Source: Tritrichomonas foetus
Taxonomy: Eukaryota > Parabasalia > Tritrichomonadida > Tritrichomonadidae
Reading direction: 5' to 3'
DNA length: 64,000 nt
Assembly: GCA_001839685.1 (NCBI GenBank)
Contig: MLAK01001049.1
Span: 3,757 to 67,756 of the forward strand
A program made the position numbers and the translations under genes. Each line of letters begins with the position of its first letter. Positions within the stretch are counted from its first letter, which is position 1. The notes under the pieces are model-generated. The model ran no database searches. It saw only the letters and a list, made by a program, of their open reading frames with translations, and had not been told where the DNA came from. Of this stretch, positions 40,240-51,700 are shown in pieces.

Positions 40240-41175
40240 TTAAACACGGCCCATTCTCTTCATCTCTTCATAGATGAACTTGCCGAGGTTGCCTGGGTGG
40301 CGGGAGATGCGAACGCCAGCAGCTTCGAGGGCTTGGTACTTGCCTTCGGCTGTTCCCTTTCCGCCGGAAACGATGGCACCAGCGTGACCCATACGCTTGC
40401 CTGGTGGGGCTGTGGCACCAGCGATGAATGCGACGATTGGCTTCTCCTTTGTGAGTTGGTTGTGGGCGATCCATTCGGCGGCATCTTCTTCTGATGTACC
40501 TCCGATTTCACCGATAAGGATGATACCTTCGGTTGCTGGATCGGCAGCGAAACGCTTGACGACGTCGGTGTGGAGTTGTCCGGCGAATGGATCACCACCA
40601 ATTCCGACGACTGTTGATTGACCGAGTCCGGCCATTGATGTAGCGTGGGAGGCTTCATATGTTAATGTTCCGGAACGGGAAACGATACCGATCTTACCTG
40701 GCTGGTGGATGTTTGTTGGGATGATACCGAGCTTGCAGTGGGTACTTGGTTGGATGATACCTGGGCAGTTTGGACCGATGAGGGCAACACCCTTTTCTTG
40801 AAGATGCTTCTTAACCTTGATCATGTCGTGTTGTGGGATATGTTCTGTGATGCAGACGATAAGGTCAACACCAGCATCGGCGGCTTCGATCATGGCTTGG
40901 GCGGCAGCTGGGGCTGGAACGAAAATCAAGGAAGCGTTGGCGCCTGTTTGTTTAACACATTCGGAAACGTTTGAGAAAATTGGCATGCCAGCGACGATTT
41001 GACCTCCCTTCTTGGCGTGAACACCACCAACAACGTTTGTGCCGTATTCGCGCATTAAACGGCTGTGGAATTGACCTTGTTTGCCAATACCTTGGACAAC
41101 AACTTTTGTATCTTTGCTGAGGAAGAGGAGTGGTAAGTTGCCTGAAGCGTTACGAGCGAATGATGAAGAAAGCAT
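40240..41175 (-). CDS. Succinyl-CoA synthetase alpha subunit, hydrogenosomal
   Basis: 311 residues. It makes ATP (or GTP) from succinyl-CoA in the hydrogenosome together with the beta subunit, which is not in this window. Features: the CoA-binding Rossmann segment [42 protein letters not shown] and the phosphorylated His264 in [10 protein letters not shown]. The first residues MLSSSFARN are a typical Trichomonas hydrogenosomal presequence (Met-Leu, Ser, Arg two residues before the likely cleavage site) and nearly copy that known for the T. vaginalis protein. I use ATG 41175; a TTG three codons earlier was rejected. Codon use is much more GC-rich than in neighbouring genes, which signals high expression. 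TCACATT lies 8-14 bp upstream. Confidence 0.97.
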   Translation of the reverse strand: MLSSSFARNASGNLPLLFLSKDTKVVVQGIGKQGQFHSRLMREYGTNVVGGVHAKKGGQIVAGMPIFSNVSECVKQTGANASLIFVPAPAAAQAMIEAADAGVDLIVCITEHIPQHDMIKVKKHLQEKGVALIGPNCPGIIQPSTHCKLGIIPTNIHQPGKIGIVSRSGTLTYEASHATSMAGLGQSTVVGIGGDPFAGQLHTDVVKRFAADPATEGIILIGEIGGTSEEDAAEWIAHNQLTKEKPIVAFIAGATAPPGKRMGHAGAIVSGGKGTAEGKYQALEAAGVRISRHPGNLGKFIYEEMKRMGRV

Positions 41176-41958
41176 CTTTCTCAATGTGAAGTGATCACCA
41201 ATGAATTCAAAATTGACTAGCTTTAGTTGGGTTGAATTCCCTCAATTTTCTATAAATAACCTCCGCAAAGTGGTCACATAACGGAAAATTTGTCAACTGG
41301 AAAAGAAATCACGACAAAAAAGATGTGTTTTTAGAGATGTTTTTCATCTTTGAAATGGAAAGAAAAATCCAAAATGAACTATAGAGCGAGAAACTTCCAC
41401 TTTACTTACAAATACAAAAGAATCTCATATTTTTTGAGTGAATATTCCGATTTCTATTTCTGTTTTCAAAGTGAACTATGTTTCATAACCGAGAGGGTAT
41501 GTACCAATTTCTTTTTTGTTACCACCCCGCTGCTCTAAATATAGTTTTAATGAATTAATAAATTTATTATCGTTCGTCGGGGTATTGATGCACAATGGAT
41601 TATTGTAGATCTTCCTTGTGTCATATTTTTCATCAATAAGATATTATCATTTTATATTTCTCTAAAGGAATGAATCAATTTGGATCGAGTTTTTGCTTGT
41701 CCAATTCATTTGTTGGAAATTAATTTAGCATGAAATAAACCATAAATTGGTGGGAAAAGAAAACATTTCCATTTATTTTGAGAATTATTTCTGAAATCAC
41801 AGCCAAAACAGAAAAACACCTCAGGCATCTTCATCAAATTGATGACGAGCGTATGCCGGGATAAACGAAACCATCTTTTTTGTTTTTTCTGGAAAAGATA
41901 AGAATACAAAAAAAGAGGATCAAATAAATCTTGTAAAATTTATAAAGCTTTATTATGC
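41176..41958. other. Spacer between the two metabolic genes
   Basis: Holds the succinyl-CoA synthetase promoter at its left end and the malic-enzyme 3' region at its right. Small open frames here are not convincing. Confidence 0.5.
41183..41189 (-). promoter_or_regulatory. Putative initiator TCACATT
   Basis: Initiator-like element on the minus strand 8-14 bp upstream of the succinyl-CoA synthetase start codon, the same heptamer and spacing as at the syntaxin gene. Confidence 0.5.
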
Positions 41959-43143
41959 TTAAAGACGGGCAACGCCAGAATCACGGGCGGCCTTGGCAAC
42001 AGCTGCGGCGACGGCATCCTTAACACGGTTATCGAAAGCAGCTGGAAGGATGTAATCCTTGTTGAGTTCGCTGTCTGAGACCAATCCAGCGATAGCGTTA
42101 GCTGCGGCGATGTTCATTGCGTTGTTGATATCCTTAGCGCGAACGTCGAGGGCACCGCGGAAGATACCTGGGAATGCAAGAACGTTGTTGATTTGGTTGG
42201 GGAAGTCAGATCTGCCTGTTCCGACGACGGCGGCACCGGCCTTAAGGGCGAGGTCTGGCATGATTTCTGGTGTTGGGTTGGCCATTGGGAAGAGGATGGC
42301 GCCTGGGGCCATGGATTTGACCATTTCTTCAGTGACTGTTCCTGGAGCTGAAACGCCGATGAAAACGTCAGCACCCTTGATGATTTCGGCGAGTGTTCCA
42401 GCCTTCTTTCCAGTGTTTGTGATTTTAGCGATTTCTTCTTTTTCGGCGTTGAGTCCACTGCGGCCTTCGTAGATGGCACCTTGGCGATCTGTCATGATAA
42501 CCTTGGTTGGGTCGAGTCCACGGGCGATGAGGAGTTTGATGATGGCGATACCGGCAGCACCAGCGCCTGATGTAACAACGGAGATGTCTTCCATCTTCTT
42601 GTTGACGATTCTGAGGGCGTTTGTGAGGGCGGCGAGTGTGACGATGGCTGTACCGTGTTGATCATCGTGGAAGATTGGAACGTCTGAGATTTCCTTCAAT
42701 TTGCGTTCGATTTCGAAGCAGCGTGGGGCGGAAATGTCTTCAAGGTTGACACCACCGAATGAACCGAGGAGGAGGGAAACTGTGCGAACGATTTCATCAA
42801 CATCCTTTGTGCGGACGCAGAGTGGGATGGCATCGACGCCACCGAAGGCCTTGAAGAGAACGGCTTTTCCTTCCATAACTGGCATACCGGCTTCTGGTCC
42901 GATATCACCAAGACCGAGAACGGCTGTACCATCTGTAACGATGGCAACTGTGTTCCACCTGCGGGTAAGTTCGAATGATTTGTTGACATCCTTTTGGATT
43001 TCAAGGCATGGTTGGGCAACACCTGGGGTATAGGCAAGTGAGAGTTCTTCTTTGTTGGAAACTGGAGCACGTGGTGTGACTTCGAGCTTACCGCGGAGTT
43101 GGGCGTGGAGTTTGAGTGATTCTTCGGCGTAGTTCTTTGACAT
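41959..43143 (-). CDS. Malic enzyme, bacterial-type, cytosolic
   Basis: 394 residues. Oxidatively decarboxylates malate to pyruvate and CO2 with NAD(P)+. The malic domain has Tyr38 (SLAYTPGVAQP) and Lys93 (GMPVMEGKAVLFKAF), metal-binding FHDDQHGTA, and an NAD(P) Rossmann fold SGAGAAGIAIIKLL, with FPMANPTPEI and DFPNQINNVLAFPG later. The length and sequence are those of short bacterial malic enzymes, not the 550-residue eukaryotic type. There is no hydrogenosomal presequence, matching the known cytosolic NADP-malic enzyme of T. vaginalis, which is of bacterial origin. It is strongly GC-biased at third positions like succinyl-CoA synthetase, and likely abundant. ATG 43143 follows a doubled TCACTT initiator. 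Confidence 0.95.
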   Translation of the reverse strand: MSKNYAEESLKLHAQLRGKLEVTPRAPVSNKEELSLAYTPGVAQPCLEIQKDVNKSFELTRRWNTVAIVTDGTAVLGLGDIGPEAGMPVMEGKAVLFKAFGGVDAIPLCVRTKDVDEIVRTVSLLLGSFGGVNLEDISAPRCFEIERKLKEISDVPIFHDDQHGTAIVTLAALTNALRIVNKKMEDISVVTSGAGAAGIAIIKLLIARGLDPTKVIMTDRQGAIYEGRSGLNAEKEEIAKITNTGKKAGTLAEIIKGADVFIGVSAPGTVTEEMVKSMAPGAILFPMANPTPEIMPDLALKAGAAVVGTGRSDFPNQINNVLAFPGIFRGALDVRAKDINNAMNIAAANAIAGLVSDSELNKDYILPAAFDNRVKDAVAAAVAKAARDSGVARL

Positions 43144-43152
43144 GTCGAATAA

Positions 43153-43163
43153 AAGTGAAGTGA
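43153..43163 (-). promoter_or_regulatory. Doubled initiator TCACTTCACTT
   Basis: Two overlapping exact matches to TCAYTW on the minus strand 10-20 bp upstream of the malic enzyme ATG. Confidence 0.6.
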
Positions 43164-45434
43164 AAAGCTCGAAAGAAATAATTCATTGAAGGTTCGAATA
43201 AATTGTATTGAAATTTGGGAAAGTATTCAATTTCCTATCTTTGCAGTGAATTTTTGATATCAAATCAATATTTAAGGGCATGAGATAATTCAACTTTTTC
43301 ACTTGATCATATCACCAACCATTTTATTAATTGAATGATTTCTAAATCACATTGAAAAGCGTCTGATGAAATTTGGTTCATGTATGATGAAATAAAATCG
43401 TTGTTTCACAGAAATTATTGGGTTTATATTTTACACATATGAACAAGATGCAAAAATTTAGATTGTAGGGAAATCCTCTCCTTAATGATTGAGAAAGAGG
43501 CTCTATCATTATTCGGATCATATATATGATTTTGAATAAGAAATAAATTCATTTCTCTGAAATCATTTATCAATATTTTCGAATTATTCAATACATTTTT
43601 ATAAATTGACTAGAAATAAAATAAAATTCAGAAGTTGATTGAAAATCATTAAAATTTTGAGATATCTATCAGATTATACAAAACACTTCTCGTTTTTCTA
43701 TAATAATGACCATATAAAATCCAAAATTGAATTGATTCGACCAAACGATAGCTCATTTTCGGAGGTGATATGACTTTGCTGAATTTTCGTTTACATTGAT
43801 CCTAGAATTGAGGTGCATTAAACCCCTATATCGATTACATTATTTCCTAATGATTTACTCATATCCTAAATCCATTGTGATTCGGCAATAACCATTTAAT
43901 TCAAATTTCAGAAGGCGGATAAATCCTTTTATCGAACTTTTTCATAGTCAATTTAACTCTTTTTGAGCATTGAAAAGAGTTTCTATGGAAATACATATAG
44001 ATGTATATCTTCACTCAAACTTCTCACTCCTATACCTAAAGGATACAGTCTGATTTCCACAAGATATTCGTAGTTCAAAATGCTGCTTGATTGGAAATTT
44101 TGAAAAGACGATAAAATCTTCAACAACAATAACATATTCCATTTCATCAATCACCGGCTTTCTTTCGTCAAAAAAGAAAGAGTATTTTTTAGAGAGTCGC
44201 ACTGTAACTTAAACTCAAAACAAATCAAGATTTGACTTTCCAACTATATCTTGTTTTTTGTTGTAAGAATATTTGATGACTTTTCTTGTCAGAAGAGCCT
44301 TAATTCTTTCGTCCGGAACTGAAGGGCAAAGATACAATTTTTCATTTTCTAAATATTTTTCTTTTCACATTACATCGGTGTTTAGATGCCAGAATTACAA
44401 TTTAGTAGTCAAAATTGTATTATCTATATTTATTCGCCAATAAATCTTTTATTGGACAATATATGCTTTAATGGGACTTCCAAGAATGGAATTTTTAAAA
44501 GAACAATGACATTTTGGAAATTCAATAATTTATTTTTTGAGCCTTTTTGTGACCTGGAGTTAACACAATTATTCCACAAATTTTTAAATGTTTTTTCGAG
44601 TTGATTTGAAGCCAAATTCGAATATTAATATTATTCAATTATGACTTAGTAATGTGAATCATCTGTTTATCTCTCAAAAAATATTGACAACACGAAAATA
44701 TTTCATAAAGGGTGAAAATTCCAAATCTGTTTTCAAACGAATTGACTAACCTACATATATCACATTCCTGAGACAGAGCTTTCGCCTATTTTTAATTAGC
44801 AAGTTCTTTTCTATTTATGGAGCAGGAAATTTCCCATCTTCAGAATAACTTTGGATCAGCTTTGCTCCACCAAAAACTACAGTCTTCCTTCATTTTCTCA
44901 GAGGTCTTTAGTTTTAAATAATTTTTGATGATATCAATGAAATTGTTTGTATGAAAACAAGATGAATTGCTATTCATTTAGAGAGTACATCATTACTTCA
45001 TAGGAAATAAAAATTCTTAAGATGCAATACTGATAATAATTGATGAGAGATTACATAATCGTTTTTCATATTTTCTATTTAAATAAAAAAGGTCATTTTG
45101 ATATTGCCTTACTTAGTAAGGCTTACTATAATGAATATGTTCATTCATATCACTATAGATATGAAATTATATTCGATGTTCTCACTTCAATAATATTGAT
45201 GAAGCCATATAGAACTAATCTGAGCAAATTCTAGAGAAAAATCGAAAATCCTCGACTCTCAGAAAACTTAACAAGAATTATTTTTTTAAAAGGCTTGTTA
45301 ACAAGCATAGCCTTTCGATTAATCCAACATACTCTTGATTAAAAGAAAACATTGACATTGGAAGTTTTTGTGATCTCATAATCTTCCAATCATGTTTATC
45401 TCTTTGAACAACGAGAATAAATGTTATTCGTCTG

Positions 45435-45460
45435 TTTTTATTTATTTATTTATTTATTTA
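45435..45460. repeat. (TTTA)n microsatellite
   Basis: About six uninterrupted ttta units in the spacer upstream of the giant scaffold gene. Confidence 0.85.
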
Positions 45461-45725
45461 ATTATTCATTTCATGATTTAAGGCATGTGTTAGTATTAGT
45501 TTTCTAGTTCAATATCTCCAATACCTTCTTTGTTCAAAAACATATCATTCATTTTATTTCTGAATATATATGGTTGTATGACCATTAAAATTTCCAAGTG
45601 TAACTAATAGAAAAATAGAGTTTTTCAATAATAACCCTCATAACTTTTTATTGATATAACTGGCTAGTATATCAGAAAAAAAAAGTAAACGTAATCTCAA
45701 AAATTTATAAAATTTATTCAAAAAG

Positions 45726-48700
45726 ATGACTGAGAATTTCCCCAAATCAAGGGGAAAAGCTCGTAATAACACTCGATTAAAGTTAAATATTTCTCAAGAA
45801 GCAGCCATTTTTGAAAGAAAAGAAAGAAAAAATCTTCAAGATTTCCAAAAACGACATCCGAATTCTTTTTCCTTGAGAAAAGACATCATTTACGATTCAA
45901 AAAATAATGAAAATGAAGACCTAGACAACCAAAAAAATAACGAAACAAAGAAAAAATCAGATAAAAATATCAAATCCAATTTGCAAATTGAAAGAAATAA
46001 AATTGTTACAATTCATCGATTTTTTCAATTTAAATCACTTGAAGAAGTGAATGTTCCACCAAATTACCAAGAAAGCAGATTATTTGTGAAACAAATGTCA
46101 GAGGCGTTAAACCAGGTTCCAATTTCTTCACAAAATATAAATGACAATAACAGCAAACATAATGATATAACAAATCATAATATTAAATTTGAATTAAGCT
46201 CACTTGAAACATTAAGTAATGAAATCGATAGAGCTTTACATTTCCAAATGTCTGATTTGACATCAATTTGTTCTCCATTTGATGATGCTGTTTCCCAAAG
46301 AAATGAGCAAATCAAAAAAATTGGATACTCAATTTCTGAAAATTCTTTATCTTTTCGACAGCCATTTAATATTTCCCAATTAGAAGTATTTCATCAAGAA
46401 GAAGATGATGATTCGAAGGAAATTAATAATTATCAATCAACAAATTCCAATGTTTTCATATCAACAGAAGAAGATAATAATCACAGTCATAAATACAATG
46501 ATAAGAAAAATCAAATTTCAAAGACTGAAGGCAGAAAAGTGAAAATTATGAAAAAAAGAAAGATTCCAATGAAAATCAGTGATGCAATTGCTCATTCAAC
46601 TACAAACAATGTCGTGTTTGATATAAGTGTTTCATCTTCGGTTTTTTCGATTGCACAAGATCTGCAAACTCCTCAAATATTGACGGGTTCGGATTCAATG
46701 AATTTCGACTCTCCTAAAAATATTTTAAAATTTGGATTAAGTCCAGTTGCTTCAGTATCATCTATTATTATGGATGATGACGAAATCCCAACAGAAATCC
46801 AAAATCCATTCAACACACATGAAAGTCAAGAGGTAAATGATGAAATTACTAAATATCAGCAAAAAGAATATCAAAAGAAAGGACAAATGGTTGAAAAAGT
46901 TGAAAAGAAAAATAATTTTGTTATTGATGAGATCAACAAAAACGTAATTATTCCTGTATCTAACACCTATTCTTTAAGTTTCAGTATGACTGAAACATTC
47001 GAAAAATATCAGAAATCAATTCCATTAAAAACTAGTTCAATAAATGTAAATGAGATATTTGAACCAATCCCTCATTTTAAAGAAAGTGAATTTGAAACAA
47101 TGACTTCAATTAAACTTCAAAAGGATCACCTTAAACTTGTTCTTGAAGAATTTAATGATACAGAAAACAACTATTTCATAACTCCAAATCATTCCACAAA
47201 AAATTGTAGATTTGTGACAAGTCCACCTTCAACAATGGCAAATGTTAGATTCAGTCCTCAAAATAAAACTCTAAAGACAAGTAATTCTATTTCTAATGAA
47301 GCAAAATCCGATATTAATTTGGATCCTTCATTAATTTCTTTATCAAATCATATGATAGATTCAATCCAAGGACAAGATGATTTAACAGAAACTCCTAAAC
47401 ATGAAAAAATTAAAGCTAAAAAACCAAAATTCATGAAAAAATTATTTGAAACAAGTGAGCCTGTTACAATGACTTCAATTAAACTTGTTCCACCAAAATT
47501 ATTACTTGAAACAAGTCCAGCTATGTATTCAAATGACAATGAAGTAGACATTACTCAAATGAATTTTAATAATGAAGAAAAATTGTTGCCGAAGCCGAAT
47601 TTTGCTACAATCTCTCCATCAACTTTGATTAATGTTAGAAAATGTCCACAGGAAAATATATCACTAACAAGCAATTTCTTAGAAGAAGAAGCACTTCATC
47701 TTCCCAAAAATTCTACCCAAATTCCTACTTTTATTACAAGTGATTTAGTGACAGTTTCAAGCATCAATTTGATTCATCAGTCGAATAACATTGATCCAAA
47801 CGAGCTAATCATGGATAATTCTCCCCAAATCACAACACAATTAAGCTCAAATGAAACAAAGCGCATTAAACATCAAAAAATTCAAACCAATTTGATTAAT
47901 GATACAACACAAGGAGCGAAAGTCAACACTACCATCGATACAGATGTGAGCTCATATAATCAGGAAATTTTAAATAAAGACAAAAATTTGAAAACATATT
48001 GCGACTATATTCCAGACTTTAAACTTAGCGAATCAATAAAAATAATAAGCATTGGACTAATTCAGAAGGAAAAGAAACTCAAAACATCAAACTTATTATT
48101 GAACGAAACTTTACCAATCAATAATTTAATCGATACCAATTCTGAAGGAGAAGATAATAAAACAAACAAAAGTGAGAAGAGCAAATCGTCAAAAAATGCT
48201 CTTACAAAGGAATTTATAGAGAACATCGAAATTTTACCCATATATAAAGAAAAACGTATCTCTACAGAAAAAACTGATTTATCTTATCAAGTAAACAATA
48301 AAAACAAGAGAAAAGAGCCAATTGGGAAATTTTCATCAAGTAAACTATCTGTTTTAACCAATATTCAATCTACAAATTATTCAGATTCATCAGCACAAAG
48401 GAATCATGAGTTAAAGAAAAGAAATAATATAATAAAAAGTATTCACGAATCACAATACTTTTCACTTGAAGAAAATTATTCAGGAAAGAGAGAGATTGTT
48501 TTGAATAATGAGTATATTTATATTCGGTCATATAAAACGATCAAAAAGAAACCAAAAAATAGATCACCATCATTAATACAATCATATAATTCACTAGAAA
48601 CCCATACTTATCAGATTAGCGAACCATGCGAATTTTCAATGCCAAACAAAATCATCCAGAAACCTAAATTAACACTTTCTTCTTCCAACAATTTCGAAAA

Positions 48701-51700
48701 TAATTTCACTGAGTTAAAACCAACTTTAATTGTCTCTCTATCATCCCCAACTGTTTCTATGAATGAGCCACCACAATCTATATTAACCACAAAACATTTT
48801 AATGAAAAAGACGATAAAGAGAGACAACCTAGAAAACCTTCAAAAGTAAAGAAAATTGATGTTTCCACAAATATCAACATGGAAAAAAGAACACAGTCAA
48901 GTATTTCTATTGATAGCAATAATATCATGAAATATGACTATTCTAATAATCCAATTGTATTATCTAAAAGTAATTTTACATCAATTGTAAATATCAAACA
49001 CCTCAAAAATAATGAAAACATAATTTCTATGCTTTCCCCTTCAACTTCGAAAGAAGTTTTGGAAACTAGCACTATTTTTTACAATGAGTTCCCTGGTAAT
49101 AATAATCATGAAAGAAATATGATTTCGCAATTGATTTTCAATAAAGAGCAAAATAATGAAGCACTCATTCCAAACGACAAGCCAAAAGAAACAATAAGTA
49201 ACAATGAAACTTTTACTGCCAGTGACTTTTTGGTAATAACTTCCACAAATAATCGTTTGCTATATAATAAATTTGATATTTCACCAATTAATCACATATT
49301 CACAAACCAAGAAAATAAATTACCAATTACGAAACCCGAAAATGAGATCAAGAACAAATCAACGTCTCTAATTTGTGAACTTGTCAATCCTGGTGTTGTG
49401 AATCTTCCACCAACAGAAATAACCAAAAAGAAAAGATTGAAATCTAAAAATAATGCAAGTCTGCCAGCTAAGAAACCTTTGAAGTTATCCACTTCCACTT
49501 CTATATCATTTAGTGCAAATTATCCTATAAACATCAAAAGGAAGAAAAAGCCTCATATTATTATTGATGATTACCAATTTTTCGAAAAAATTGAACCAAA
49601 AAGTGATAAAAATTCAAAGACACAAAAAAGATTAGGAACTAGAAATCCCGAAAATCCTATAACACAAGTAGAAAAAAGGGAAATGAGCACAACTGTTAAT
49701 TTAATCCGAAAGAAAAAAGTCTATAAACGAGAATATACAGTTTTTAAAAGAGAGAGAGAGGATCTAAGCGAAAACACAAATATGACAGTAATTATGTTTG
49801 ATCCAATACATATCGATGTTGGACAATCATTAATTATGCATAAAAAATCATCATACAAACAATCAACAAACAAAGTTGATGTGAAAAATAGTGGGAACAA
49901 GCATAGTTTCACTATTAGTGAATTGGCATCAATTTCATCGATTGATCTTTCCGCAAATGATGAAATGAAAGCTCAGAATGAACAAGAGTTTAATTTTATA
50001 GACCAATATCAATCTGAAAATAGTCTAACATTTATTCCAAATGCTGATGATCATCTTCAAATTGTTCCTATAAATAACAACAACGATAAATATCTCAAGA
50101 GAAAGAAAAAGCATTTAATTCCAGAAACCAAAAATGATTTTATTCATAGCGGCGAAAAACAATCGTTCACAGAAGAACAAACTAGTCAAACTGAAGAAAT
50201 CAATACTAATTTAATGAACAGCAATAAAAAGAAATCAATCAAAATGATTAACAACGATATCAATAATGGAAATAAAAAGCAAGTAATTGAAGAAAATAAA
50301 GTTGAATCAAAACAAAAAATTAAAACTAATTCAGTTGAAGAAAATATTCAAGTAAACCAAACTACTGAAGGAGTTGTTGATTTATTGAATGAAAATAAAC
50401 TTGAAACAGAATCTAAATTGAAACCAAATCGGACACAAAAAGATTTTGTACCAAAAGATATCACTATGAGCTCATTGCTCAGCATTATTTCGCTTCCGGA
50501 AAAGAAGCAAAAATATTCAATTCTGGATCAAGCAGAATGTAATATTTCAATTCCACAGCAAAATGTTATTCAATTCAATAAACACCCTAAATCACAAAAA
50601 CAACACAAACAAAAGAATTCACTCAAGAGAAATAATGAACAGAATTTTTCTCATAATTTGAATCAAAATATGAAGATAAATTCATTGCAAATATTTGATC
50701 AAAAGAATACAGGATGTATCGTTTCAGATAAAACTTTAATCCCAAGAATGACAACTAAAAATGATATTATTTTTGATCAATTTAGTGAAAAGATGGTCAA
50801 ATTTAATAAGAAAACAGAATTAATATTTCATTCTGAAAATTCCATACAAAACAAATCTCACCAATTCCGAATAAGTAACTTTTCACCACTCTCATCTCTT
50901 CAAATTCCAGAAATTAATAATAAGAGAAGCCCATCCTTGAAATATGAAACATCTATCATCTTTTCTAAATCATTTAGTAAAGATTCGCTCCCTAAAATCT
51001 CAACATATAAGAAAGTTGCATTCCAACCTGGAAAATTCAATGAAAGTGAAATAATTTCGTTCAATAGAAACGATGAAATTCCTAAAAACAATATCCAAAA
51101 CCCAAATCTTATTCAAAAAGCAAAAGAAGAAAAAGAAAAACAGAGTAAAATGCCCATTCAAAAAAAGGAAACCAGTAAAATTAGTAATAAATTCATTTTG
51201 ATTGAAAATAATCCAATTCAAAATCCATATTCACCTAAAATTAATTTGAGTAATTTGGAATCAATTACAACTATCCATGAAAATAAAAGCGAAGATTATG
51301 TACAAAAATATATTCAGACTCAAATTGCTACTGATGAAAAACAAACTAATTTTAAATTCTATTCAGGCGACTCATTTGAAGTGGTGAAACCAATTGACTC
51401 ATCCACAAAATTGGGAAATATTCAGTTTGAAGAAAGCAATATTGTTGCTGTTTCGATTTCAAATTCATTAGATTTAAACCAAAATCCAAATTCAAATCGA
51501 AGTTTAAGCTCAAATCCAAATCCCAAACTAACAAAAGAAAATCTAAAAATATCATCATCAAAATCATTCGAAGCAAATAAAACAATCAAAAGTTCAGAAA
51601 TTGAATCCAATTCATCACTTCAAGTTTCAAGTTCTAAATCCTACAACAATATTCCATGCAAACTTGAAAAGATTCCACCTTCATACATTATTTCAATACT

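Larger units (their letters stand above)
43144..45725. other. 2.6-kb AT-rich spacer
   Basis: Divergent spacer in front of the giant gene. A minus-strand open run at 44011-44208 (KKYSFFFDERKPVIDEMEYV in it) is protein-like but opens only with GTG or an internal ATG, and may be a remnant. Other short frames (44386-44604, 45043-45234) are not convincing. A (TTTA)n microsatellite lies at 45435-45460. Confidence 0.45.

Noticed and set aside
40260..40658. 132-codon frame overlapping succinyl-CoA synthetase
   Set aside because: Shadow frame of a highly biased gene; Ser/Pro/Gln-rich noise.
41176..41184. Three-codon extension of succinyl-CoA synthetase
   Set aside because: Starts with TTG; the presequence begins properly at the next ATG (MLSSSFARN).
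42059..42472. 137-codon open frame antisense to malic enzyme
   Set aside because: An effect of GC-rich codon bias on the real gene; Ala/Ser/Thr-rich and without homology.
45043..45234. 63-codon + strand frame upstream of the giant gene
   Set aside because: Tyr/Ile/Phe-rich AT composition, no domain, no clear promoter.
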